Source: Chloroflexota bacterium (GTDB lineage: Bacteria; Chloroflexota; Ktedonobacteria; Ktedonobacterales; Ktedonobacteraceae). From it: DNA of 22,831 nucleotides. Below are positions 14,659 through 21,161 of the stretch, one piece after another. A program made the position numbers and the translations under genes. The notes beneath the pieces were generated by a model. The model had not been told where the DNA came from and did no database searches. It saw nothing but the letters and a program-made list of their open reading frames with translations. Numbering within the stretch: the stretch's first letter is position 1; each line of letters opens with the position of its first letter. The stretch covers positions 1-22,831 of the forward strand of contig CADDYT010000100.1 of the NCBI GenBank assembly GCA_902810755.1, given 5' to 3'.

Positions 14659-14964
14659 ATGAACGACTACTACGCCATACTCGAAGTGCCACCCACTGCC
14701 AGCGCCGCTGAAATTCGTCGCGCCTACCGCCGCCTTGCGCGCCAGTATCACCCCGATCTCAACAAGCAACTTCCCACCAGCGACCAGCGCATCAAACGCC
14801 TCAACGAAGCCTACACCATCCTCAGCGACCCCGCCAGCCGCGCCGCCTACGACGCCAGTCGCTCACAGCCCCACCAGCAACAGCCTCAGGAACCGCGTAT
14901 GACCTGGACCGAAGGCATTATCGGTTTTGTGAGGGAACTCAGAAAAGCCTTACGGGAAGAATAA
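14659..14964 (+). CDS. Small J-domain protein (DnaJ-like co-chaperone)
   Basis: This protein of 101 residues is little more than a J-domain: helix I (DYYAILEVPPTAS), helix II (EIRRAYRRLARQYHPD) with the essential HPD at 31-33, and helices III-IV (RIKRLNEAYTILSDPASRAAYD). A Gln/Pro-rich linker (about 71-80) leads to a short amphipathic tail (about 85-100, VRELRKALREE). It lacks the G/F, zinc-finger and substrate-binding domains of DnaJ, so it is a type III J-protein that would stimulate a DnaK-type Hsp70. Partner and client are unknown. The 77-base gap from dut has a TCTCTTT/AAAGAGA inverted repeat. The composite repeat begins a few bases after its stop. Confidence 0.9.
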   Translation: MNDYYAILEVPPTASAAEIRRAYRRLARQYHPDLNKQLPTSDQRIKRLNEAYTILSDPASRAAYDASRSQPHQQQPQEPRMTWTEGIIGFVRELRKALREE

Positions 14965-14969
14965 TAGCA

Positions 14970-15140
14970 GCCGCAGGCCAGTGGCCACATGGCAGACCAG
15001 TGGCCACACGCACAGGCCACACACGCACAGGCCACACGCACAGGCCACACGCACAGGCCGCCACAGGCCACACACGCACAGGCCACCCACACGCACAGGC
15101 CACCACAGGCCACACACCCACAGGCCGCCACAGGCCACCC
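14970..15140. repeat. Tandem CACAGGCC-unit array, left arm of composite palindrome
   Basis: From about 15001 the sequence is built of units of 10-17 bases that all contain CACAGGCC (ten copies), most in the form ACACGCACAGGCC and some as GCCACAGGCC. Unit lengths differ by CA dinucleotide steps. Open frames across it translate to low-complexity peptides and are not genes. The array is mirrored by 15377-15485. Confidence 0.85.
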
Positions 15141-15145
15141 GCCAG

Positions 15146-15211
15146 GGGTGGCCCTACTATAGACGCGACTCCACAGGCGGCACGAACGCATCGTGTAGAG
15201 TAGGGCCACCC
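15146..15211. repeat. Hairpin module A
   Basis: Arms 15146-15158 and 15199-15211 (GGGTGGCCCTACT and complement) flank a centre containing CTCCACAGGCGGCACGA. The same centre recurs in the module at 20213-20310 and, partly, at 20338-20398. The outer GGCCACC...GGTGGCC flank is present only on the left, so the copy is truncated on the right. Confidence 0.75.
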
Positions 15212-15268
15212 TCAGAAGCGTTACCGGAAGCCGGTGCGAGCGCGACGCAGGCCACCGATGCCGCGTCG

Positions 15269-15376
15269 GGCAGGCCACCGGCAAGGGGTGGCCCTACTAT
15301 AGACGGCGCGCCAGTTCGCCCACAGCGTAGTGGGATGGGCGTATATAGTAGGGCCACCCCTTGCCGGTGGCCTGCC
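15269..15376. repeat. Hairpin module B, perfect 33-bp inverted repeat
   Basis: Positions 15269-15301 are perfectly complementary to 15344-15376, with a 42-base centre unlike that of the other modules. The arms contain GGCCACCGGCAAGGGGTGGC and end in TACTATA. Compared with the module at 20213-20310, one position differs (A for C) and the partner base in the opposite arm differs correspondingly. Confidence 0.9.
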
Positions 15377-15485
15377 GGGCGTGACGTGTGGCCTGTGCGT
15401 GTGGCCTGTGGCGGCCTGTGCGTGACGTGTGGCCTGTGCGTGGGTGGCCTGTGCGTGTGGCCTGTGGCGGCCTGTGACGTGGCAG
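15377..15485. repeat. Tandem GGCCTGTG-unit array, right arm of composite palindrome
   Basis: Seven copies of GGCCTGTG in units such as GGCCTGTGCGTGT form the reverse complement of the left array. The order of unit types matches the left arm around 15057-15102, apart from two dinucleotide differences, so the two arrays are homologous inverted copies. Bases 15486-15510 lead directly to the stop of the macro-domain gene. Confidence 0.85.
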
Positions 15486-15510
15486 GGCTGCTGCCCGGCA
15501 GGAATGTCAC

Positions 15511-16047
15511 CTACTCTCCTATAAGTTTCTTTAGCGCCTGCTCAAAAGCGTTGTAGGCGCGGTCGCCGAAGAGGACGAAGGTGATCTGTTTGAGGCTGGT
15601 CGGCTGCCGGATGTGGTCGATGACCGTTTTGAGGGCGATGGGAGCAGCCTCATCCAGCGGATAGCCGTAGACGCCGGTGCTGAGCGAGGGGAAGGCAATG
15701 CTCTCGATCTGCTTCTGCTCGGCCAGGTTCAAGCATGCCTGATAGGCGCTGGCGAGCAGACGCGCATCTTCTGCTGTGCCGTTGTAGATGGGGCCGACGG
15801 CATGGAAGACGTACTTTGCCTTCAAGCGACCGGCCCCGGTCGCGACGGCGCTGCCCGTTGGACAGCGACCGATCTTGCGACACTCTTCCATGATGCTCGG
15901 CCCCCCTGCGCGGTGGATGGCCCCATCGACGCCGCCCCCACCGGCAAGGGCGGAATTGGCCGCGTTGACGATGGCGTCGGCCTCGACTCTGGTAATGTCG
16001 CCTTGCAGCAAGGCTAGCGTGACGCCGTTGATAGTGTACGTCGTCAT
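15511..16047 (-). CDS. Macro-domain protein (ADP-ribose / O-acetyl-ADP-ribose hydrolase type)
   Basis: This single macro domain of 178 residues is close to MacroD/YmdB-type enzymes. Ligand-binding features are LLQGDIT with D17, AIVNAANS (26-32), the GGGGVDGAIHRAGG loop (36-49) and the phosphate loop SLSTGVYGYP (121-130). Characterised relatives remove acetyl from O-acetyl-ADP-ribose or ADP-ribose from proteins; the real substrate here is unknown. The frame is open to 16104, but ATG 16047 is preferred because GGAGAAG precedes it and the family begins here. A TATAAT on the minus strand at 16108-16103 could be its -10, though the -35 is poor. It is a single-gene unit between two repeat-rich stretches. 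Confidence 0.93.
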   Translation of the reverse strand: MTTYTINGVTLALLQGDITRVEADAIVNAANSALAGGGGVDGAIHRAGGPSIMEECRKIGRCPTGSAVATGAGRLKAKYVFHAVGPIYNGTAEDARLLASAYQACLNLAEQKQIESIAFPSLSTGVYGYPLDEAAPIALKTVIDHIRQPTSLKQITFVLFGDRAYNAFEQALKKLIGE

Positions 16048-16118
16048 AAACACTTCTCCAGAATGCATCTCATATACTCTGCAAAATGCCTTCCCGCATG
16101 TCATTATAAACCATTATG

Positions 16119-16179
16119 GACGTGTCATGCTTCGCTGCGCTCAGGGCTAACGGCTCATTGCCGCTCCGCATGACACGTC
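16119..16179. repeat. Inverted repeat GACGTGTCATGC upstream of the macro gene
   Basis: Perfect 12-bp arms (16119-16130 / 16168-16179) flank 37 bases containing TTCGCTGCGCTCAGG. The inner words resemble the GTCATTCTGAGGGCAGCGAAGC words of the next hairpin, so the two are probably related intergenic repeats. It overlaps the region where a macro-gene promoter would lie. Confidence 0.7.
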
Positions 16180-16198
16180 GGAGCTACGTTTTCATAGC

Positions 16199-16269
16199 AT
16201 GTCATTCTGAGGGCAGCGAAGCATCTCAGGATAGCTATCTGAGATGCTTCGCTGCCCTCAGAATGACAT
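16199..16269. repeat. Perfect 31-bp hairpin at the pdhC stop codon
   Basis: Positions 16199-16229 are perfectly complementary to 16239-16269 with a 9-base loop (GATAGCTAT). The right arm reaches the first base of the pdhC stop codon (16269-16271). The arm words (TCATTCTGAGGGCAGCGAAG) belong to a type of intergenic repeat I associate with several environmental bacteria. In place it would form a very stable 3' end for the pdh transcript. No U-tract follows. Confidence 0.8.
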
Positions 16270-17579
16270 TACAGCAGCAGGCCGAACGGTTCTTCCAGCA
16301 GGCGTTTGACTTCTTGCAGGAAGCGGGCCGCGATGGCGCCGTCGATGGCGCGGTGGTCGCTGGAGAGCGTGACCTTCATGCGGTCGCGCACCACCACCTG
16401 CCCGTTTTCCACGACCGGCGTGGGAGTGATCGAGCCGACCGCCAGGATGGCCGATTCGGGCGGGTTAATGACGGCGGTGAAGCTCTCCACGTCGTACATG
16501 CCCAGATTGCTGACGGTGAAGGTGCCGCCGCTCAGGTCATCGGGCTTGAGCTTGCCCGAACGCGCCGCCTCGGCCAGTCGCCGCGCCTCGCGAGCAATGT
16601 CGAGGACGCTGCGCTGATCGGCGTGCTTGATGACGGGAACGATCAGGCCTGTTTCCAGCGCCACCGCCATGCCAACATTGACCTGTTTTTTCTGGATCAG
16701 CCGATCTTCGGCGAAAGAGACGTTAACCTGCGGCATGCGCACCAGCGCGCGCGCGACGGCCTTGATAATCAGGTCGTTGAAGCTGACCTTGACCGGCTGC
16801 GGTTCGCTGGCGGCATACTCGTTGATCTGCCTGCGCAACTCGGCCAGCTTGCCGGTATCGATGACGCTGGTCACGTAGAAGTGCGGGGCCGTCTGCATGC
16901 TCTGGCTCAGCCGCTTCGCAATCGTGCGCCGCATCGAGGTCAGCGGAATCTCCACTACCTCTTCGCCTTCAATCGCGGCGGGAACCGGCTCAAACGCTGG
17001 CGCGGCTGGCATGGCCGGAGCGGGGGCAGCGGCCTGTTGCGCCAGAGCAGCCTCGACATCCATCTTGATGATGCGCCCGTTGGGGCCGGTGCCGCGTATC
17101 TGCGCGTAATCCAACTGGTGTTCTTCCGCCAGCCGCCGTGCAATAGGTGAGATGAAGATACGCCCATGACCACCGGCGGGCGCGGGAGCCGACAGCGCCG
17201 ACGCTGCTGTCGCCGTCGGCGCTGTCGGCTCCGGTCGGCCTGTCGTGCTGCCACGAGCGGGTGCAGGGACGCTGCTGGCCGTCGGGGCCTCTCTGGTGGC
17301 CGTTGCCGCGTCCTCGTCGCTTGCGCCTGTCGGCAGCGGCTCGTCGGGGGAGCCGATGAGGGCGATCTGCGCGCCGATGGGGGCCGATTCCCCCTCCTGC
17401 ACCAGAATTTTGCGCAGCACGCCACTGGCAAACGCCTCGATTTCAATATTCACCTTGTCGGTCTCGACCTCCGCCAGCGATTCGCCCTTTTTGACGGTAT
17501 CTCCTTCGTGTTTGAGCCAGCGGAGTATCTTTCCCTCTTCCATCGTATCGCCCATCTTGGGCATTTCTACCGTTTTCAT
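16269..17579 (-). CDS. pdhC: Dihydrolipoamide acyltransferase, E2 of pyruvate dehydrogenase complex
   Basis: This E2 core protein has 436 residues and transfers the acyl group from lipoamide to CoA. Order: one lipoyl domain (1-78, lipoylated Lys in ETDK, K42), an Ala/Pro/Thr-rich linker (about 84-137), the peripheral subunit-binding domain (about 139-178, ISPIARRLAEEHQLDY...GTGPNGRI), a second Ala/Pro linker, and the catalytic domain (about 208-436) with the HxxxDG active site as DHRAIDGA (H409, D413). A longer frame to 17687 is foreign sequence; the true ATG (17579-17577) overlaps the TGA of the lipoyl gene upstream as ATGA, indicating translational coupling. The substrate could be pyruvate or another 2-oxoacid; the E1 genes make pyruvate or acetoin likeliest. 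No E3 gene lies in the window. Confidence 0.95.
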   Translation of the reverse strand: MKTVEMPKMGDTMEEGKILRWLKHEGDTVKKGESLAEVETDKVNIEIEAFASGVLRKILVQEGESAPIGAQIALIGSPDEPLPTGASDEDAATATREAPTASSVPAPARGSTTGRPEPTAPTATAASALSAPAPAGGHGRIFISPIARRLAEEHQLDYAQIRGTGPNGRIIKMDVEAALAQQAAAPAPAMPAAPAFEPVPAAIEGEEVVEIPLTSMRRTIAKRLSQSMQTAPHFYVTSVIDTGKLAELRRQINEYAASEPQPVKVSFNDLIIKAVARALVRMPQVNVSFAEDRLIQKKQVNVGMAVALETGLIVPVIKHADQRSVLDIAREARRLAEAARSGKLKPDDLSGGTFTVSNLGMYDVESFTAVINPPESAILAVGSITPTPVVENGQVVVRDRMKVTLSSDHRAIDGAIAARFLQEVKRLLEEPFGLLL

Positions 17580-17851
17580 CTTTCTTGCTCCATAGCGAAC
17601 GCGGGCAATGGCTCGTCGGCGGCGCCGATAAGAGCGATGGCCGCGCCAACGGGAACCGTCTGACCCTGGGCCGCCAGAATCTTGCACAGCACGCCCGTCG
17701 CGAGCGCATCAACCTCGATGCTGGCCTTGTCGGTCTCGATCTCCGCCAGCGATTCGCCTTTCTGTACCGTTTCGCCCTCATGTTTGAGCCAGCGGAGTAT
17801 CTTTCCCTCTGCCATCGAACGCCCCACCTGCGGCATAATGACGGTCTTCAT
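17576..17851 (-). CDS. Free-standing lipoyl-domain protein within the pdh operon
   Basis: This protein of 91 residues is a complete lipoyl (biotinyl/lipoyl-attachment) domain: KTVIMPQVGRSMAEGKILRW at the start, the lipoylation hairpin ETDKAS with K42, and GVLCKILAAQGQTVPVG. It has no E3-binding or catalytic domain and ends with a short PLPAFAMEQER tail. It is very similar to the first 80 residues of pdhC, and 30 consecutive bases are identical (17781-17810 versus 17509-17538), so it looks like a recent domain duplication. It lies 8 bases after pdhB and overlaps pdhC by 4 bases. It may serve as an extra mobile acyl carrier for the complex. A frameshifted bi-lipoyl E2 is the alternative, but the ordinary tail, stop and clean ATGA overlap argue against it. 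Confidence 0.88.
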   Translation of the reverse strand: MKTVIMPQVGRSMAEGKILRWLKHEGETVQKGESLAEIETDKASIEVDALATGVLCKILAAQGQTVPVGAAIALIGAADEPLPAFAMEQER

Positions 17852-17859
17852 TTTTAACT

Positions 17860-18858
17860 TTAACGGCGTACGAGGGCCTGCGGGACTATTGACTTGACGG
17901 CCTCGATCACGTCGTTTTTGGCGGGCAGGGCGGCGCGTTCCAGCACCTTCGAGTAGGGCATGGGAACATCGGCGCTGTTGACGTGCTGGATGGGCGCGTC
18001 CATGTAGTCGAAGGCGTGTTCGTAGATCAGCGCCGCCAGGCCCTGGCCCGTGCCGTAATATTTCCAGCCCTCTTCGGCGATGACCACGCGGTTGGTCTTC
18101 TTGACCGAATCGGTAATCAGGTCGATGTCAATGGGGCGGATGCTGCGCAGGTCGATGACCTCGGCCTCGATTCCCTCTTTTGCCAGGTCTTCCGCCGCCT
18201 GCAGAACGATGTGCAGCATGCGCGAGAAGGTGATGATGGTGATATCGCTGCCCTCGCGCTTGATGTCAGCGCGGTCGAGCGGCACAGTGTATTCGACGCC
18301 CTCGTCCGGCACCTCGCCCTTGATGTTGTAGAGCAGTTCGTGTTCGATGAAGATAACCGGGTTGGGGTCGCGCACCGCCGATTTGAGCATGCCCTTGACA
18401 TCGTAAGGCGTGGCCGGCGCGACGACCTTGAGGCCGGGAATGTGGGCGTAGAGCGATTCGAGCATCTGCGAATGCTGCGCGCCGCGCTGCGCGCCGCCGC
18501 CGCCCGGCATACGAATGACCAGCGGCACCTGCGGCTGCCCGCCGAACATATAGTGCATCTTGGCCGCGCTGTTGATAATCTGGTCGCTGGCCAGCAAGCT
18601 GAAGTTAATGGTCATCAGTTCGAGGATGGGGCGCAGGCCGCCCAGGGCCGCGCCGATGGCCGCGCCGGTGATGACCTCTTCCGCCAGCGGGGTGTCGCGC
18701 ACGCGCTTCTCCCCGAATTCTTCAAACAACCCTCTGGTGACGGCATAGGTGCCGCCGTAACCGGCGATGTCTTCGCCCATGATAAAGACGCGCTCGTCGC
18801 GGAGCATCTCTTCGCGGATCGCCTCCCGCAGCGCGTCACGATAGGTTATCGTTCGCAT
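17860..18858 (-). CDS. pdhB: Pyruvate dehydrogenase E1 component, beta subunit
   Basis: The 332-residue beta chain of a heterotetrameric, thiamine-diphosphate-dependent 2-oxoacid dehydrogenase E1. The N-terminal part binds the cofactor with the alpha chain: GEDIAGYGG (28-36) and RVRDTPLAEEVITGAAIGAA (52-71; the conserved Glu activates the thiazolium). GGGGAQRGAQHSQMLESLYA (118-137) and GLKVVAPATPYDVKG follow in the Pyr domain, and the transketolase C-terminal domain ends the chain. It lies 6 bases after pdhA and 8 bases before the lipoyl gene. An AcoB-like acetoin dehydrogenase subunit has the same layout and cannot be excluded. Confidence 0.95.
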   Translation of the reverse strand: MRTITYRDALREAIREEMLRDERVFIMGEDIAGYGGTYAVTRGLFEEFGEKRVRDTPLAEEVITGAAIGAALGGLRPILELMTINFSLLASDQIINSAAKMHYMFGGQPQVPLVIRMPGGGGAQRGAQHSQMLESLYAHIPGLKVVAPATPYDVKGMLKSAVRDPNPVIFIEHELLYNIKGEVPDEGVEYTVPLDRADIKREGSDITIITFSRMLHIVLQAAEDLAKEGIEAEVIDLRSIRPIDIDLITDSVKKTNRVVIAEEGWKYYGTGQGLAALIYEHAFDYMDAPIQHVNSADVPMPYSKVLERAALPAKNDVIEAVKSIVPQALVRR

Positions 18859-18864
18859 GCTGTC

Positions 18865-19893
18865 TTATTTCCTCTCATAGCGGTAGGAAAGCGCGCCGGA
18901 GCCATCGACCGTGACGTCGGTGTAGAGTTCTTCCAGGTCGGGGTTCGGGCTGTTCTCGGCAAATTCCGCCGCCTCTTCCGCCACCTGTGTGGCCTTCGCG
19001 TCGTTCTCATCGAATTCCGCCTGCGTCGCCAGCCCGGCATCCAGCAGTTTTTTCTCGAAGATGCCGATGGGGTCGCGGGTGGTGCGCCACTCGTGTTCTT
19101 CCTCGCGCGTGCGGTAGTAAGACGGGTCGGTCATCGAGTGTCCGCGGAAGCGATAGGTTTTGATTTCCAGCAGCGTTGGCCCCTCGCCCCTGCGCGCGCG
19201 CTCCACGGCGGGTTTGACGGCCTCGTAGACGGAGATGACATCCATGCCGTCGACGACCTGCCCCGGCATGTTATAGGCCGCGGCTCGCGGTAGCAAGTTA
19301 TCGACCGCCCAGGCTTTCTGTACCGACATGCCCATCGAATACTGGTTGTTTTCACAGATATAGACCACCGGCAGCTTCCAGATCGATGCCAGGTTCAACG
19401 CCTCGTGGAACGCGCCCTCGTCAACCGCGCCATCGCCGAAGAAACAGGCGACGACGTAATGTTCGCCCGTGTACTGCGAGGCCAGCGCGACACCGGCGGC
19501 GATGGGCAACTGCGCGGCCACAATGCCGTTGCCGCCCAGCACACCCAGTTCGTTGCTCCACATATGCATGGAGCCGCCCTTGCCCTTGCTGCAACCGGTA
19601 ATCTTGCCGAACAGCTCTGCCATCACCGCCCCCGGTTCCATGCCCTTTGCCAGCGCGTGTCCATGTTCGCGATAGCTGCACACGATCTTATCTTCCCGGC
19701 GCAGCGCCTGCATACTCCCTACCCCGACAGCCTCCTGCCCGATGTACAGATGCATGAAGCCGCCAATTTTGCCGCGCGTGTATTCCTCCGCGCTCTTCTC
19801 CTCGAAGCGGCGCAGCAACAGCATCTGGTAGTGCATCGCCAGCAGTTGTGAACGGGTCAAACCTCCCAACGTTGTTGTATTTGTAATTGTCAT
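18865..19893 (-). CDS. pdhA: Pyruvate dehydrogenase E1 component, alpha subunit
   Basis: The 342-residue alpha chain catalyses thiamine-diphosphate-dependent decarboxylation of a 2-oxoacid, likely pyruvate, and passes the acyl group to lipoamide. Cofactor motif: GDGAVDEGAFHE (153-164) through to ENN (181-183). KGKGGSMHM (103-111) and the loop with YRFRGHSMTDPSYYR (247-261) are family hallmarks. ATG 19893 is preceded by GAGAGGGGG as SD. It is first in a four-gene operon, pdhA-pdhB-lipoyl-pdhC. AcoA of acetoin dehydrogenase is very similar; the absence of other acetoin genes leads me to prefer pyruvate. The upstream region (19894-20090) contains a CATAC/GTATG inverted repeat (19945-19949 / 19956-19960) that could be an operator, and a TACAAT on the minus strand at 20025-20020 with no good -35. 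Confidence 0.95.
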   Translation of the reverse strand: MTITNTTTLGGLTRSQLLAMHYQMLLLRRFEEKSAEEYTRGKIGGFMHLYIGQEAVGVGSMQALRREDKIVCSYREHGHALAKGMEPGAVMAELFGKITGCSKGKGGSMHMWSNELGVLGGNGIVAAQLPIAAGVALASQYTGEHYVVACFFGDGAVDEGAFHEALNLASIWKLPVVYICENNQYSMGMSVQKAWAVDNLLPRAAAYNMPGQVVDGMDVISVYEAVKPAVERARRGEGPTLLEIKTYRFRGHSMTDPSYYRTREEEHEWRTTRDPIGIFEKKLLDAGLATQAEFDENDAKATQVAEEAAEFAENSPNPDLEELYTDVTVDGSGALSYRYERK

Positions 19894-20090
19894 AGGCCCC
19901 CTCTCTTGTGCCTCGTTCTCTCAGGAAATGTTCGCCTGTCCTACCATACCTCGTTGTATGTGGAGGCCCTTTTCTTTCCATATAGACTACATTCTTCTTC
20001 CCTCTGTAGTTCTCACTATATTGTACTGCATTCAGGCTGAGATGCATAGGGGGGAGTTTCTGGTTTTCTGGTGATACAAGAGAGCTTTGT
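19894..20090 (-). promoter_or_regulatory. Upstream region of the pdh operon
   Basis: This AT-richer stretch holds no gene. On the minus strand TACAAT (20025-20020) and TATAGT (20020-20015) are possible -10 boxes without a convincing -35. The small inverted repeat at 19945-19960 sits between them and the pdhA start. An exact promoter is not assigned. Confidence 0.35.
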
Positions 20091-20091
20091 C

Positions 20092-20212
20092 GCTGCAGGC
20101 CGCGCGCAAGAGGTGGCCCCGGAGGCGTTAACGAATGTCAGCGCGAGCGCGAAGCAGGCCACCGGCCAGGGGTGGCCCCAGAGGCGTTCACTTCAGCCCG
20201 TGCCAACGCCGG
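20092..20212. repeat. Degenerate repeat flank of the second cluster
   Basis: Copies of GGCCACC/GGTGGCC words and of a GAGGCGTTAACG/GAGGCGTTCAC word occur at 20113-20194. The related CAGAAGCGTTACCG lies at 15213-15226, and its inverse AGTTAACGCTTCTGG at 20321-20335. These spacer words join the hairpin modules. No gene is visible. Confidence 0.6.
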
Positions 20213-20310
20213 GCAGGCCACCGGCCAGGGGTGGCCCTACTATAGACGCGCCTCCACAGGCGGCACGACCGCCTCGTATAGAGTAGGGCCACCCCTGGCC
20301 GGTGGCCTGC
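20213..20310. repeat. Hairpin module C, perfect 29-bp inverted repeat
   Basis: Positions 20213-20241 are perfectly complementary to 20282-20310. The centre contains CTCCACAGGCGGCACGA, shared with the module at 15146-15211. The arms equal those of the module at 15269-15376 except for one paired change (C-G here, A-T there). Confidence 0.9.
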
Positions 20311-20337
20311 GGCGGCCTGAAGTTAACGCTTCTGGGG

Positions 20338-20398
20338 GTGGCCCTACTCTATACGACGGCTCCACAGGCCCCACGAATGTATCGTATATAGTAGGGCC
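20338..20398. repeat. Hairpin module D
   Basis: GGCCCTACTCTATACGA (20340-20356) pairs with 20382-20398 apart from one mismatch. The centre CTCCACAGGCCCCACGA is a variant of that in modules A and C. The right flank to about 20420 is a diverged form of the GGCCACCGG edge. Confidence 0.8.
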
Positions 20399-20444
20399 GA
20401 TCCCTTGCGGTCGGCCTGCGGCGGGGAAGGCCGACCTGCGCAAC

Positions 20445-20511
20445 AAGAGGAAGTGGCGGCAGAGGAGAGCGTTTGTATCACACGCGATCTCCTCTGCCGC
20501 CACTTCCTCTT
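20445..20511. repeat. Perfect 24-bp hairpin between repeat cluster and HU gene
   Basis: Positions 20445-20468 are perfectly complementary to 20488-20511 around a 19-base loop in which GCG/CGC can pair further. The sequence (GAGGAAGTGGCGGCAGAGGA) is unrelated to the neighbouring modules. It lies about 100 bases beyond the HU stop and may end that transcript. Minus-strand bases after the stem are only mildly T-rich. The rest of 20512-20611 shows nothing recognisable. Confidence 0.75.
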
Positions 20512-20611
20512 AATCGCCTGGGGTTCTCTGCGTGATGGGGATTGGCAGCGAGAACTCTACACGATACACGGCAGACAAAACGGACACCTGCGACCGCGCA
20601 GGCATCCGCTT

Positions 20612-20914
20612 CTATGATTTGACGACAGCTTCCGCGAGTTCTTTGCCGGGTGTGAAGCGCACGCGCTCCTTCGCGGGAACCTCGATGGGCTGGCGGTCGC
20701 GCGGGTTGACCCCCTTGCGAGCCGCGCTCTTGCGCACTTTGAAGGAGCCGAAACCGACGAGGCGTACTTCGTCGCCATTCTTCAGTGCTTCGCGAATGGC
20801 GTCAAGGGTTGCCTCCAACACCTCGCCGGCCTGTTTCTGGGAAATGTGTGCCTGTTGGGCAATGCGCCGGGATAGTTCCTGGCGACCAATCGTGGTCGCG
20901 CCTTCTGTAGCCAT
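20612..20914 (-). CDS. hup: HU-family DNA-binding protein
   Basis: This small nucleoid protein of 100 residues belongs to the HU/IHF family. Visible are the N-terminal helices (TIGRQELSRRIAQQAHISQKQAGEV, residues about 8-32), the VRLVGFGSFKVRKSAARKG strand and arm region (about 50-68), and NPRDRQPIEVPAKERVRFTPG (about 70-90) with the arm-tip Pro of the beta ribbons. It binds DNA as a dimer, bending it with little sequence preference. An extra 8-residue head (MATEGATT) precedes the usual start. AAGGAGG lies about ten bases before ATG 20914, and a good promoter lies at 21015-21044. A 24-bp hairpin follows it. Whether HU or IHF-like cannot be decided; a single HU type is likelier in this phylum. 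Confidence 0.95.
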   Translation of the reverse strand: MATEGATTIGRQELSRRIAQQAHISQKQAGEVLEATLDAIREALKNGDEVRLVGFGSFKVRKSAARKGVNPRDRQPIEVPAKERVRFTPGKELAEAVVKS

Positions 20915-21014
20915 GGGTTCAATTCCTCCTTACAACATTCAGCAGACGCCGCTCGCATCCCAGATACCTGCTTGTGGCCTGTGAAGCGGCACTACAACCT
21001 CGCTGCCGTTTAGG

Positions 21015-21044
21015 AGTATAACATGCAACTTCCAGAAAAATCAA
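21015..21044 (-). promoter_or_regulatory. Extended -10 promoter for the HU gene
   Basis: On the minus strand TTGATT (21044-21039) and TATACT (21020-21015) are 18 bases apart, with an extended -10 TG (21023-21022). The start near 21008 gives a leader of about 90 bases. Confidence 0.65.
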
Positions 21045-21080
21045 GTGTACAATACCGCTTCTCAAGCCCCTGTACGCCCT

Positions 21081-21146
21081 CGCGCCGCCTGAGAAGCCAG
21101 TTTACAGGTATCAAACAGGTGGAAAACTGGCTTCTCAGGCGGCGCG
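21081..21146. repeat. Perfect 23-bp hairpin after the MBL-hydrolase gene
   Basis: Positions 21081-21103 are perfectly complementary to 21124-21146 with a 20-base loop. It lies 15 bases past the stop of the minus-strand hydrolase and upstream of the HU promoter. Arms are GC-rich at the base (CGCGCCGCC) with no T-tract, so it may be a 3'-end structure or an insulating repeat. Confidence 0.75.
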
Positions 21147-21161
21147 AAACCGGTTTTGCGC

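Noticed and set aside
14970..15140. CRISPR-like array
   Set aside because: Units are 10-17 bases, contiguous, without unique spacers, and no cas gene is present.
14886..15510. Several open frames giving Trp/Pro/Val or His/Thr/Gly-rich peptides
   Set aside because: They are translations of the tandem repeat units and change frame with every unit-length difference.
17580..17687. Longer N-terminus for pdhC
   Set aside because: It reads out of frame through the lipoyl gene and gives an Arg/Ser/Gly-rich peptide unlike any E2.
19945..19960. Operator for the pdh operon (CATAC-6-GTATG)
   Set aside because: Only five paired bases, with no second copy or clear promoter to anchor it; kept as a remark under pdhA.
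14970..20430. Insertion sequence or composite transposon between the two repeat clusters
   Set aside because: No transposase is present, the clusters enclose ordinary housekeeping genes, and no target-site duplication is visible.
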